Source: RGIG2041 sp045578865 (lineage in GTDB: Bacteria > Bacillota > Clostridia > UBA1381 > UMGS1253). Taken from it: a DNA stretch of 64,000 bases. A program made the translations under genes and the position numbers. The stretch spans positions 62,001-126,000 of the forward strand of contig JAZNLB010000008.1 in assembly GCA_045578865.1 (NCBI GenBank). The letters are read 5' to 3'. This document shows, one piece after another, positions 24,408 to 32,863 of the stretch. Each line of letters begins with the position of its first letter. Within the stretch, counting starts at the first letter, position 1. The notes beneath the pieces were generated by a model, which did not search any database, was not told the DNA's origin, and worked only from the letters and a program-made list of their open reading frames with translations.

Positions 24408-25243
24408 TCATTATTTATCGCATTTTCGTCGTAATAATCCAAAAAATTGTGCTTTCCTGTACCGTCTTTAAATCCAATCAATGTTCCGATATTGACATTA
24501 TACATGCTTCTAAAAATATTCATTTCAACATTTGGATTGTTATTTTTGAGCTGTGCAATCAGCGCCTTAATCTCTTTTCGTTTCGACTGCATTTCTTTGT
24601 TTGCAATCTGCTCGGTAAAACGGCATGCACATGCTAAAAATTCCAATTCATTCGTCTCTGCCCAACGGATAATATCCGCCTCATGCACATAGTAAAGCGG
24701 GCGAATTAATTGCATCCCCTCAAAATTTGAAGAATGCAATTTCGGCATCATACCTTTAATTTCACTGCCGTAGAGTATGCTCAAAAGTAATGTTTCAATC
24801 ACATCATCAAAATGATGGCCAAGCGCAATTTTATTGCATCCCAGCGCCTTTGCACGGCTGTATAAATAGCCGCGACGCATCCTCGCACAAAGGTAGCACG
24901 GCGCGCCCTCGCTAGCATAGGCAACATCGAACACATTTGTATCAAATATTTCTATCGGTAATTCTAAATGCTGTGCGTTTGTAATAAGGCGCTGTCTGTT
25001 TTCTGGATTATAGCCCGGGTCCATAACCAGAAATTTTAACTCAAACGGCACCGGGCCGTATTTTTGTAATTCCTGCAAACATTTGGCCAGAAGCATAGAA
25101 TCCTTTCCACCGGAAATACAGGCGCACACGCGGTCCCCTGCTCCAATAAGTCTGTATTCCTTCACTGCCTTGGTAAATTGACTCCATATTGGTTTTCTGA
25201 ATTGCTTAATTATGCTCTTTTCAATCTCACTGCAACTGACCAC
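24404..25243 (-). CDS. ttcA: TtcA-like tRNA 2-thiocytidine biosynthesis protein
   Basis: 279 aa N-type ATP pyrophosphatase. PP-loop SGGKDSMLLAKCL, the Cys motif CYLCARMRRGYLY, ALGHHFDDVIETLLLS and KGMMPKL closely follow TtcA, which thiolates C32 of certain tRNAs using an Fe-S cluster; a second Cys pair appears in LACACRF. Start GTG at 25241-25243: GTGAGG is 8 nt upstream, while the earlier GTG at 25252 lies inside that site and near the predicted transcription start. Single-gene unit with its own promoter. A related tRNA or cofactor thiolase cannot be excluded. Confidence 0.82.
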   Translation of the reverse strand: MVSCSEIEKSIIKQFRKPIWSQFTKAVKEYRLIGAGDRVCACISGGKDSMLLAKCLQELQKYGPVPFELKFLVMDPGYNPENRQRLITNAQHLELPIEIFDTNVFDVAYASEGAPCYLCARMRRGYLYSRAKALGCNKIALGHHFDDVIETLLLSILYGSEIKGMMPKLHSSNFEGMQLIRPLYYVHEADIIRWAETNELEFLACACRFTEQIANKEMQSKRKEIKALIAQLKNNNPNVEMNIFRSMYNVNIGTLIGFKDGTGKHNFLDYYDENAINND

Positions 25244-25263
25244 GCAAATCACCTCACCGATAT

Positions 25264-25292
25264 ATTTTAAAAGATTTTAATTTTTTTGTCAA
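25264..25292 (-). promoter_or_regulatory. Promoter of the TtcA-like gene
   Basis: Minus strand TTGACA, 17-bp spacer, TAAAAT; start of transcription close to 25257, giving a leader of only ~14 nt. Confidence 0.8.
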
Positions 25293-25344
25293 TCTGCCGT
25301 AATTGAAAAAATTTTTTAAAAGGCTTTTAAAAGTTAAAAAGATG

Positions 25345-25353
25345 TGGTAAAAT
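25345..25353 (+). promoter_or_regulatory. Extended -10 promoter of the PHP gene
   Basis: TGG followed by TAAAAT, with no good -35 at 17 bp. About 27 nt before the PHP gene start, which has GGAGG. Confidence 0.5.
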
Positions 25354-25380
25354 ATACTGAACACTTTTGGAGGTAACACT

Positions 25381-26040
25381 ATGTTTAAATATGAATTACA
25401 CTGTCATACAAAGCCGGTCAGCAAATGTTCGAGATTTCCCGTAAAGGAATTGGTCGAGACCTATATTGAGCACGGATATAACGGTATAGTATTGACAAAC
25501 CACATCAACGCAATGACATTCATGGAACAAAAAACAAGTCATTGGTCAGATTTAATGACATATTATCTGCGTGATTACGAAGAAGCCATCCGTGTTGCAA
25601 ACGGCAGAATTACGGTTTTACTGGGCGCAGAGTTGCGTTTTCATGAAAACGGAAACGATTATCTGCTCTACGGTGAAAATTTGAAAGATTTTTTACTTAA
25701 AACCGAACATTTGATGTATATGGGCATTAAGAAGTTTTCTCCGCTCGCCAGAGAGGCGGACACGCTGGTGTTTCAGGCGCATCCTTTCCGAAACGGTATG
25801 ACTATAACCAATCCGAATTTGATTGACGGCATAGAAGTCTTTAATGCACATCCTCGCCATGATTCAAGAAACGATTTGGCAAAACTCTGGCAAGAACGCT
25901 ACGACTTGTTGCGTTGCGCCGGTTCTGACGCACACGAAGCCGGCGATATATCCAGCGGCATACTTACGAACATCGAAATCAAAGATAGCAAAACCCTCGT
26001 AGATGTTTTAAAAACCGGACAATTTGAAATTATACAATAA
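25381..26040 (+). CDS. PHP-domain metal-dependent phosphoesterase
   Basis: 219 aa. PHP signatures: ELHCHTKPVSKCSRF (H-x-H with a following Ser), GIVLTNHIN, GAELRF, VFQAHPFRNG and CAGSDAHEAGDI, together supplying His/Asp/Glu ligands for a trinuclear metal site. Family members hydrolyse phosphoesters (for example 3',5'-bisphosphates, 5'-nucleotidic ends or histidinol phosphate); the substrate is not evident here. First of a rightward set with the AEC permease and COG2509 flavoprotein, separated by 22 and 12 bp. Confidence 0.82.
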   Translation: MFKYELHCHTKPVSKCSRFPVKELVETYIEHGYNGIVLTNHINAMTFMEQKTSHWSDLMTYYLRDYEEAIRVANGRITVLLGAELRFHENGNDYLLYGENLKDFLLKTEHLMYMGIKKFSPLAREADTLVFQAHPFRNGMTITNPNLIDGIEVFNAHPRHDSRNDLAKLWQERYDLLRCAGSDAHEAGDISSGILTNIEIKDSKTLVDVLKTGQFEIIQ

Positions 26041-26062
26041 TTTACACAAGGAGCAATGCAGC

Positions 26063-26965
26063 ATGGAACTGGCATACAAGGTGTTTATACAAGTCATCAT
26101 TATGTTTATCCTTATTTTGCTTGGTTTTGCTTTAACTAAGTTTAAAATTATTGATGAAAACGGAAAGTCTCAATTTTCGGAAGTGCTTTTGACGGTTGTT
26201 ATCCCATGTGTAATCATCAATGCGTTTCAAGTGGATTTCGATAAAACTTTAATTAAAGGCCTGATTTTAGCCTTTATCTGCTCCATTTTGATTCATGTTG
26301 TTGCTATTCTTCTTGGCAGAATAATCTACAAAAATATGCCGATTAGTAACTTTTCCATAATCTATGCCAATAGCGGATTTATGGCAATTCCTCTTCTGCA
26401 AGCCGTGCTCGGCAGCGAAGGTGTGTTTTACGGGGCGGCATATCTTGCCGTCTTTAATACGCTCGTATGGACACACGGTATGTATCTGTTTACAAAAGGG
26501 AATTTTACAGCGAAAAAATTACTTTTAAATCACGGTCTTATCGGTGTTGTTCTTGGACTGAGTCTATTCGTTACCCAAATTAAATTGCCCTTCATCCTGT
26601 TGGAGTCCATTCAATATATGGCAAGTTTAAATACGCCCATAGCGATGCTTTTGCTTGGCGCATTCCTCGCCGATGTAAATATGGGCAGTATTTTCAAAAA
26701 CAAACATTTATATATCGTTTCTTTTCTTCGATTACTTGTAATACCGCTACTGGGTTGCTTAATTTTAAATCTATTTCGTTTAGATGAAACCGTATATATG
26801 GCAGTACTGATTCCTGCAGCCTGTCCAATAGCGACCATAATCGCTATCTTTGCACAACGCTATAACAAGGATCGAGGACTCGCCAGCCAGTTCGTCGCCA
26901 TCAATACAATTCTGTCCATTGTAACCCTGCCCCTCGTTGTGTATCTAAGTTCATTTCTACGATAA
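26063..26965 (+). CDS. AEC-family permease (auxin efflux carrier type)
   Basis: 300 aa with about ten membrane helices in two halves. N-terminal FIQVIIMFILILLGFALTKFKIID and IYANSGFMAIPLLQAVLGSEGVFYGAAYLAVFN, and the C-terminal LIPAACPIATIIAIFAQRYNKD match AEC carriers, which in bacteria export or import malate and related small carboxylates. The ATG at 26063 has AAGGAG 9 nt before it; an earlier in-frame ATG overlaps the PHP gene and is less likely. Substrate unknown. Confidence 0.88.
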   Translation: MELAYKVFIQVIIMFILILLGFALTKFKIIDENGKSQFSEVLLTVVIPCVIINAFQVDFDKTLIKGLILAFICSILIHVVAILLGRIIYKNMPISNFSIIYANSGFMAIPLLQAVLGSEGVFYGAAYLAVFNTLVWTHGMYLFTKGNFTAKKLLLNHGLIGVVLGLSLFVTQIKLPFILLESIQYMASLNTPIAMLLLGAFLADVNMGSIFKNKHLYIVSFLRLLVIPLLGCLILNLFRLDETVYMAVLIPAACPIATIIAIFAQRYNKDRGLASQFVAINTILSIVTLPLVVYLSSFLR

Positions 26966-26977
26966 GGAAGTTGTTGT

Positions 26978-28579
26978 ATGATTCGAATTTCACAATTAAA
27001 AGTTCCAATTAATTTAGATACCCCTGCTTATATTAAAAACAAAATTCAAAAATTGCTTGGTCTCTGTTTACAAGACATTATTTGCATCACACCCGTGCGC
27101 CGTTCAATAGATGCACGCAAGAAAAGTAATTTACTATATGTCTATAATTTTGATGTTTCCGTGCGTGCGGACGAAGAAAAAGTTGTTGCTCGTTGTGCAA
27201 ATGTAAATATTACAATCGCACCACATAATGCACAGTTCAGTCTTGGCACAATCAAAGCCGACATGCCGCCCGTAATCTGCGGCATGGGTCCTGCCGGTCT
27301 GTTTTGTGCATATGCACTCGCTTTATCCGGCGCAAATCCCATTTTAATCGAGCGCGGTAAATCAATTGACGAACGCGTAAAAGACACGCAAAATTTCATG
27401 TGCACAGGTACGCTTAATCCGGAAAGCAACATTCAATTCGGCGAAGGCGGCGCAGGCACATTTTCAGATGGAAAACTCACGACGGGTACATCAAATAACC
27501 GCTTAGGTTACATATTAAAAACCTTTGTTGAGTGCGGCGCTCCGGAAAACATCCTCTATGATGCAAAACCGCACATCGGCACGGATGTTTTAAGAAATGT
27601 AATTAAAAACATTCGAAACAAAATACTGGAGCACGGCGGTCAAATCCTTTTCGAAACAAAGCTTACGAATATCCATATTACAAACAATGCAATCACCTCT
27701 ATAACCGTAATACAACACGGCGCACAGCGGACAATCCCTTGCAAAAAATTGATTTTAGCCATTGGCCACAGTGCAAGAGACACTTTTGAACTATTGCACG
27801 AGAAAAACTTGAATTTGCAACAAAAACAATTCTCAATGGGTGTTAGAATTGAGCATAATCAGCATACAATAAATATGGCACAATATGGTACGGATGCACT
27901 AGGCGCAGCTGATTATAAACTCGCAGTTAAAACCAAAAGCGGACGCGGTGTGTATACCTTTTGCATGTGTCCCGGCGGTCATGTCATCGCCGCCGCTTCC
28001 GAAGAAGGCGGTGTGGTAACCAACGGCATGAGTTATCATGCGCGCGAAGGCGAAAACGCAAACGCAGCTTTGCTGTGCGATGTATATCCGTCAGATTTCA
28101 ATTCCGACCATCCGCTTGCGGGTATATATTTACAAAGAAAACACGAAAAACTAGCTTACGAATGCGGCGGCAAAAACTATAATGCGCCCGCCTCGCTTGT
28201 CGGTGACTTTTTATCAAACACCAGCTCGGAAGGCAGCCTAACAATTCAGCCGACTTATGAGCCAAATGTCACTTGGTGCAATGTTGCAGATTGCCTACCA
28301 TCCTATGTGGCGGATGCCCTGCGCGAAGCTTTACCGATGCTTGGACGAAAGCTCAAAGGCTTTGATGCACCGGACGCCGTTTTAACCGGAATTGAATCAC
28401 GCTCTTCTTCCCCTGTACGCATTGTTCGTAATGCGTCGTTACAAAGCAATATTATAGGTATTTATCCCTGTGGCGAAGGCGCCGGCTATGCAGGCGGAAT
28501 TATGAGTGCGGCAGCCGATGGTCTACTCGTCGCGCAACAGATTGTAAATGAGTTTTGTGATTTTAAGAGAAATAATTAG
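26978..28579 (+). CDS. FAD-dependent dehydrogenase, COG2509 family
   Basis: 533 aa. An N-terminal ~90-residue alpha/beta extension precedes the FAD Rossmann fold (VICGMGPAGLFCAYALALSG, about residues 101-120), then SNIQFGEGGAGTFSDGKLTTG, and near the C-terminus IYPCGEGAGYAGGIMSAAADGL. This is the uncharacterised COG2509 family, common in Clostridia and near in fold to electron-transfer flavoprotein dehydrogenases. No substrate is known. It is 12 bp after the AEC gene; groESL follows behind its own promoter. Confidence 0.88.
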   Translation: MIRISQLKVPINLDTPAYIKNKIQKLLGLCLQDIICITPVRRSIDARKKSNLLYVYNFDVSVRADEEKVVARCANVNITIAPHNAQFSLGTIKADMPPVICGMGPAGLFCAYALALSGANPILIERGKSIDERVKDTQNFMCTGTLNPESNIQFGEGGAGTFSDGKLTTGTSNNRLGYILKTFVECGAPENILYDAKPHIGTDVLRNVIKNIRNKILEHGGQILFETKLTNIHITNNAITSITVIQHGAQRTIPCKKLILAIGHSARDTFELLHEKNLNLQQKQFSMGVRIEHNQHTINMAQYGTDALGAADYKLAVKTKSGRGVYTFCMCPGGHVIAAASEEGGVVTNGMSYHAREGENANAALLCDVYPSDFNSDHPLAGIYLQRKHEKLAYECGGKNYNAPASLVGDFLSNTSSEGSLTIQPTYEPNVTWCNVADCLPSYVADALREALPMLGRKLKGFDAPDAVLTGIESRSSSPVRIVRNASLQSNIIGIYPCGEGAGYAGGIMSAAADGLLVAQQIVNEFCDFKRNN

Positions 28580-28649
28580 ATTTTACTCGTTTACAAGAGG
28601 TTTTAGGAGTTATATTTAAATATTCAACACTCAATTAGCATTTTAATAT

Positions 28650-28678
28650 TTGTATTTTTTTGGCAAGTGTTGTATATT
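28650..28678 (+). promoter_or_regulatory. Promoter of groESL
   Basis: TTGTAT, 17-bp spacer, TATATT, placed directly before the CIRCE element so that bound HrcA would cover the transcription start. An alternative -35 (TTGGCA at 28660) does not give a standard spacing. Confidence 0.6.
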
Positions 28679-28681
28679 ATA

Positions 28682-28708
28682 TTAGCACTCACCCAAAGAG
28701 AGTGCTAA
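28682..28708 (+). promoter_or_regulatory. CIRCE operator (HrcA binding site)
   Basis: Perfect consensus TTAGCACTC - 9 bp - GAGTGCTAA. It places groESL under HrcA heat-shock repression. hrcA itself is not in this window. Confidence 0.97.
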
Positions 28709-28741
28709 TTATTTGCAAATTTATTCAGGAGGTATAATAAA

Positions 28742-29026
28742 ATGACAATCAAACCATTAGGCGACAGAGTCGTAATCAAGATGATTGAAATGGAAGACAC
28801 AACCAAAAGCGGCATTATTTTAACCGCTGCGGCAAAAGAAAAACCGCAGATGGCTGAAGTTGTAGCCGTTGGCCCCGGCGGCGTTGTAGACGGCAAAGAG
28901 GTTGTAATGGAAGTTGCGGTTGGCGATAAAGTCATTACCAGCAAATATGCAGGCACCGAAGTGAAATTCGACGGTGTTGAATACACAATTTTGCGTCAAA
29001 ATGACATTCTAGCAAAAGTTGACTAA
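28742..29026 (+). CDS. groES: Co-chaperonin GroES
   Basis: 94 aa heptameric lid of the GroEL chamber. Begins MTIKPLGDRVVIKMIE; contains the mobile loop (TKSGIILTAAAKEKPQ), and ends YTILRQNDILAKVD. RBS AGGAGG. Preceded by CIRCE and followed after 28 bp by groEL. Confidence 0.98.
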   Translation: MTIKPLGDRVVIKMIEMEDTTKSGIILTAAAKEKPQMAEVVAVGPGGVVDGKEVVMEVAVGDKVITSKYAGTEVKFDGVEYTILRQNDILAKVD

Positions 29027-29054
29027 TTCATATTCTATTTAGGAGGTAGTAATA

Positions 29055-30689
29055 ATGGCAAAGGATATTTTATACGGCCAGGAAGCCAGAAACGCATTGG
29101 AGCGTGGCATCAACCAGTTGGCAAACACCGTTAAAGTAACACTCGGTCCGAAGGGCAGAAATGTTGTGCTGGACAAAAAATTCGGCGCACCGTTAATCAC
29201 AAACGACGGCGTAACCATCGCAAAAGAAATCGAACTTGAGGACGCGTTCGAAAATATGGGCGCGCAACTTGTAAAAGAAGTTGCAACCAAGACAAACGAT
29301 GTTGCCGGTGACGGTACTACGACCGCTACCCTGCTTGCACAAGCACTCGTTCGAGAAGGTTTAAAGAATGTAGCGGCAGGAGCAAATCCGATGATCGTAA
29401 GAAAAGGTATTGCTAAAGCTGTGGATGCCGCAGTTGCATACATTCATGAACATGCACAGACAGTAAACGGCAGAAATGATATTGCAAGAGTAGCAAGTGT
29501 ATCTGCTGCTGATGAAAAAATCGGCGAACTCATTGCGGAAGCAATGGAAAAAGTAACCAGCGACGGCGTAATCACCGTTGAAGAATCCAAAACCGCAGAG
29601 ACCTATTCCGAAATTGTAGAAGGTATGCAGTTTGACCGTGGCTATATTTCTCCGTACATGGTTACGGATACCGATAAAATGGAAGCCGTGCTCGATGATG
29701 CGGTAATTTTAATTACCGACAAGAAAATCACAACAATTCAAGATTTACTGCCACTTCTCGAACAGGTAGTACAACAAGGAAAAAAACTTTTAATTATTGC
29801 TGAAGATATTGAAGGCGAAGCGCTCGCTACCCTGCTTGTAAACAAACTGCGCGGTACATTCACCTGTGTTGCTGTTAAAGCACCGGGCTTTGGTGACAGA
29901 AGAAAAGAAATGCTTCGTGATATCGCAATCCTTACCGGCGGCGAAGTTATCAGCGACGAACTGGGTTTAGACTTAAAAGATACCAATATCATTCAACTCG
30001 GTCGCGCAAAACAGGTTAAGGTGCTCAAAGAAACCACTATTATTGTAGACGGCGCGGGCGATAGCGAACAAATTCAGGCGCGTATCGGCCAAATTAAATC
30101 TCAAATCGAAGAAACCACTTCTGATTTCGACCGCGAAAAACTCCAAGAGAGACTTGCAAAACTTTCCGGCGGCGTAGCCGTAATCAAAGTAGGTGCCGCA
30201 ACTGAAACAGAAATGAAAGAAATGAAACTTCGCATCGAAGATGCATTGGCTGCTACAAAAGCAGCTGTAGAAGAAGGCATCATCGCGGGCGGCGGCAGTT
30301 CTTATGTCGCTGCAATCGACAGCGTTGCTGCGCTTTTACAAACAACAACCGGCGACGAAAAGACCGGTGTAAACATCGTGTTAAAAGCACTGGAAGAGCC
30401 GATTCGCCAAATTGCATTTAACGCAGGCGTAGAAGGCAGTGTAATCGTTGACAAGATCAAAACCTCCGCAAAGGGTATCGGTTATAACGCACTCACCGAA
30501 CAGTATGTAGATATGGTGAAGGAAGGTATCGTAGACCCGGCGAAAGTAACGAGAAGTGCCCTGCAAAATGCGGCAAGCGTTGCTTCTATGGTGCTCACAA
30601 CCGAAAGCCTTGTAGCAGACAAACCGGCTCCGGAACCGGCAATGCCGGCAGGTGCTCCGGGCATGGGCGGTATGGGCGGCATGTATTAA
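29055..30689 (+). CDS. groEL: Chaperonin GroEL
   Basis: 544 aa, normal length. KVTLGPKGRNVVLDKKFGAPLITNDGVTIAKEIELED and VAGDGTTTATLLAQAL (ATP-binding loop with the catalytic Asp) near the N-terminus; VEEGIIAGGG in the second equatorial part; the typical Gly-Met tail MGGMGGMY at the C-terminus. Folds newly made and stress-denatured proteins with GroES. RBS AGGAGG; terminator 25 bp past the stop. Confidence 0.99.
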   Translation: MAKDILYGQEARNALERGINQLANTVKVTLGPKGRNVVLDKKFGAPLITNDGVTIAKEIELEDAFENMGAQLVKEVATKTNDVAGDGTTTATLLAQALVREGLKNVAAGANPMIVRKGIAKAVDAAVAYIHEHAQTVNGRNDIARVASVSAADEKIGELIAEAMEKVTSDGVITVEESKTAETYSEIVEGMQFDRGYISPYMVTDTDKMEAVLDDAVILITDKKITTIQDLLPLLEQVVQQGKKLLIIAEDIEGEALATLLVNKLRGTFTCVAVKAPGFGDRRKEMLRDIAILTGGEVISDELGLDLKDTNIIQLGRAKQVKVLKETTIIVDGAGDSEQIQARIGQIKSQIEETTSDFDREKLQERLAKLSGGVAVIKVGAATETEMKEMKLRIEDALAATKAAVEEGIIAGGGSSYVAAIDSVAALLQTTTGDEKTGVNIVLKALEEPIRQIAFNAGVEGSVIVDKIKTSAKGIGYNALTEQYVDMVKEGIVDPAKVTRSALQNAASVASMVLTTESLVADKPAPEPAMPAGAPGMGGMGGMY

Positions 30690-30713
30690 TCCCCTTTATG
30701 TCATAACAAACAA

Positions 30714-30745
30714 AAAACAGCAGTCAGACACCTGACTGCTGTTTT
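30714..30745. terminator. Bidirectional terminator between groEL and spoVAE
   Basis: Stem AAAACAGCAGTCAG / CTGACTGCTGTTTT with 4-nt loop ACAC, T-run at either end. Serves both convergent units. Confidence 0.9.
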
Positions 30746-31105
30746 CTATTTATCATTCTTACTTTTCGGTGAGAAGATAAGTGCTGCAAGATAACCAAAA
30801 AACACTGCTGCGGCTATACCTGCCGCTGCATTTTTTACGCCACCGGCGAGTGCGCCGAGCAAACCATTTTCCGAAACTGCCTCCTTAGCACCTTGACCAA
30901 GCAAATATCCAAATCCCGAGATTGGTACAGTTGCACCTGCCCCTGCGAAATCTACCAAAGGTTCATAGAGGTTTAACAAAGACAAAACAACGCCTGCACA
31001 CACAAAACTTACAAGAATTCTCGCAGGGGTTAATTTTGTTTTGTCAATTAAAATTTGTCCGATGGCGCAAATCAATCCGCCGACTAAAAACGCTTTTAAA
31101 TACAC
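30746..31105 (-). CDS. spoVAE: Stage V sporulation protein AE (SpoVAEb)
   Basis: 119 aa with 3-4 membrane helices. YLKAFLVGGLICAIGQILIDKTKLTPARILVSFVCAGVVL and GATVPISGFGYLLGQGAKEAV are highly typical of SpoVAEb, part of the inner-membrane channel moving Ca-dipicolinate into the spore. Start GTG at 31103-31105: an AAAGGAGG site lies 8 nt upstream and homology begins here, whereas an earlier ATG lies inside spoVAD. Follows spoVAD by 2 bp. Confidence 0.93.
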   Translation of the reverse strand: MYLKAFLVGGLICAIGQILIDKTKLTPARILVSFVCAGVVLSLLNLYEPLVDFAGAGATVPISGFGYLLGQGAKEAVSENGLLGALAGGVKNAAAGIAAAVFFGYLAALIFSPKSKNDK

Positions 31106-31107
31106 CT

Positions 31108-32124
31108 CTACAACCTCCTTTGAATACGAACGGCGTGTGCGATGCCCGGAATACTCTCCCCTTGCAATAATGACATAGGACTCATAAGTGCGCCTGTACA
31201 TACAAGTAAAACATTGTTAAGTTCCCCTTTGATTAGGCGATCATAGATATAACCACAAAAGGTGATTGCGCTACATCCACACCCGCTGCCGCCGCCATGC
31301 ACATCCTGTCTATGAATGTCAAACACCAGCTTACCGCAATCGTCATAGTTCTTTGAAACATCATAACCACTTTGACATAACAAATCACGAGTTATATCCC
31401 AACCGACAACACCCAAATCACCAGTAACAATCAGGTCATATGCCTCAGGCGAATAACCTGTATCCTCAAAATGCGTTCGAATCGTATCGTACGCAGCAGG
31501 CGCCATCGCCGCGCCCATATTATTGATATCCGTAATGCCCATATCTACAATCTTGCCCGTTGTAATGTGCGTGATAAAAGGTCCATTTCCTTGCTTAGAC
31601 AACAAAACGGCACCTGCGCCCGTTACCGTCCATTGCGCTGTCGGCGTCCGTTGTCCGCCGTACTCGAGCGGAAAGCGAAACTGTTTTTCCGAAGAACAAA
31701 AATGACTTGATGTCATTGCGAGCGCACAATCAGCAAAGTCACCGTCTATCGACATTGCGGCAAGGGATAAACTTTCCGCCATAGTTGAACATGCTCCGTA
31801 AAGTCCGAAAAACGGAATACCTGTGTCACACAAAGCATAATGCGTGCCGCAACACTGGTTGAGCAAATCACCTGCAAAAGCATAATCCAGCATATCCATA
31901 GATAATCCCGCCTTCGCAATCACTGTCTGCAACGCAGACTTTTGCAGTTTACTCTCTGCTTTTTCCCATGTTTTTTCACCATAAAGGTCTTCGGTTAAAA
32001 TTTCATCATAATACGGCGCAAGCGGGCCCTTACCCTCTTTCACTCCGGCAATACTGGCGCAAGACAAAACGCTGACCGGCGATGACATGGCCACGGTTGA
32101 CTTTCCCAATCGCTTTTTAGCCAT
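31108..32124 (-). CDS. spoVAD: Stage V sporulation protein AD
   Basis: 338 aa thiolase-fold protein that binds dipicolinic acid on the spore membrane. LGKSTVAMSSPVSVLSCASIAGVKEGKGPL at the start, FAGDLLNQCCGTHYAL, FFGLYGACSTMAESL, FRFPLEYGGQRTPTAQWTVTGAGA, and DVHGGGSGCGCSAITF near the end match SpoVAD throughout. Works with the dpaAB product and SpoVAE. Preceded at 9 bp by rubrerythrin; the usual upstream partner spoVAC is absent from this locus. Confidence 0.96.
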   Translation of the reverse strand: MAKKRLGKSTVAMSSPVSVLSCASIAGVKEGKGPLAPYYDEILTEDLYGEKTWEKAESKLQKSALQTVIAKAGLSMDMLDYAFAGDLLNQCCGTHYALCDTGIPFFGLYGACSTMAESLSLAAMSIDGDFADCALAMTSSHFCSSEKQFRFPLEYGGQRTPTAQWTVTGAGAVLLSKQGNGPFITHITTGKIVDMGITDINNMGAAMAPAAYDTIRTHFEDTGYSPEAYDLIVTGDLGVVGWDITRDLLCQSGYDVSKNYDDCGKLVFDIHRQDVHGGGSGCGCSAITFCGYIYDRLIKGELNNVLLVCTGALMSPMSLLQGESIPGIAHAVRIQRRL

Positions 32125-32133
32125 ACAAACACC

Positions 32134-32742
32134 TCACAGTACAACATCACATACAAAATACGCAGACATTTCTTTTCGCAAAAATTGGCCTTGAACCGTA
32201 TGGCAAACCGGACATTGTTGCGGTGCTTGCGGCCTATTGTGTATATGACCGCAATTTTGACATACCCACATCGTATTCTCCTCTTGCTTAAACAATTCGT
32301 TTCGCTCCAACAAATCAGCAAATTTACCAAATCTCTCAGCGTGTGTTTTTTCTATAGCGGCAATATTTTCAAATGCCGTAGCAATTTCACTAAAACCTTC
32401 CTCCCTTGCCGTCTTCGCAAAATCAATATATACCGTTGTATACTCCTCAGTTTCTCCGTGTTGCGCCGCACGCAGTAGTCTGTCCGGTTCATCATAATTG
32501 TCAATGGGATAATCCCCGGTAATCGTAATCTTTTCACCTGTCATTTGCTTTAAAAAATTATAAAAAATCTCAGCATGCTCGCGTTCTTGATTCGCCGTGT
32601 ATACAAACACTTCGTGTAAAATTGTCAGGTTTGCCGCTTTCACCTTTGCAGCTGCGATTGTATAGCGATTTCTCGCTTGACTTTCACCCGCAAATGCACG
32701 CATCAAATTTGTCCTTGTTTCACTATCTTTAAAATTTACCAT
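32134..32742 (-). CDS. rbr: Rubrerythrin
   Basis: 202 aa non-haem iron protein that reduces hydrogen peroxide in anaerobes. N-terminal ferritin-like domain with AFAGESQARNRY, NQEREHAEIF and IEKTHAERFGKF (di-iron ligands), then a C-terminal rubredoxin domain with CQNCGH and CPVCH. RBS AAGGAG. It lies 9 bp upstream of spoVAD on the same strand and is apparently cotranscribed with it. The last ~12 residues (SAYFVCDVVL) extend beyond the usual end. Confidence 0.95.
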   Translation of the reverse strand: MVNFKDSETRTNLMRAFAGESQARNRYTIAAAKVKAANLTILHEVFVYTANQEREHAEIFYNFLKQMTGEKITITGDYPIDNYDEPDRLLRAAQHGETEEYTTVYIDFAKTAREEGFSEIATAFENIAAIEKTHAERFGKFADLLERNELFKQEENTMWVCQNCGHIHNRPQAPQQCPVCHTVQGQFLRKEMSAYFVCDVVL

Positions 32743-32807
32743 TTTTCATTTCTCCTTTCTATACCCATATTGTTTTGCCGTTTTCACAAAATTATTCCCC
32801 AAATCAA

Positions 32808-32836
32808 TTGACTAAAAAAATTTTTTATGATAATAT
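32808..32836 (+). promoter_or_regulatory. Promoter of the GH3 gene
   Basis: TTGACT, 17-bp spacer, TAATAT with an upstream TG; leader about 20 nt. Confidence 0.8.
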
Positions 32837-32863
32837 CATTCTGTATGAAAGGGGCAGTCTATT

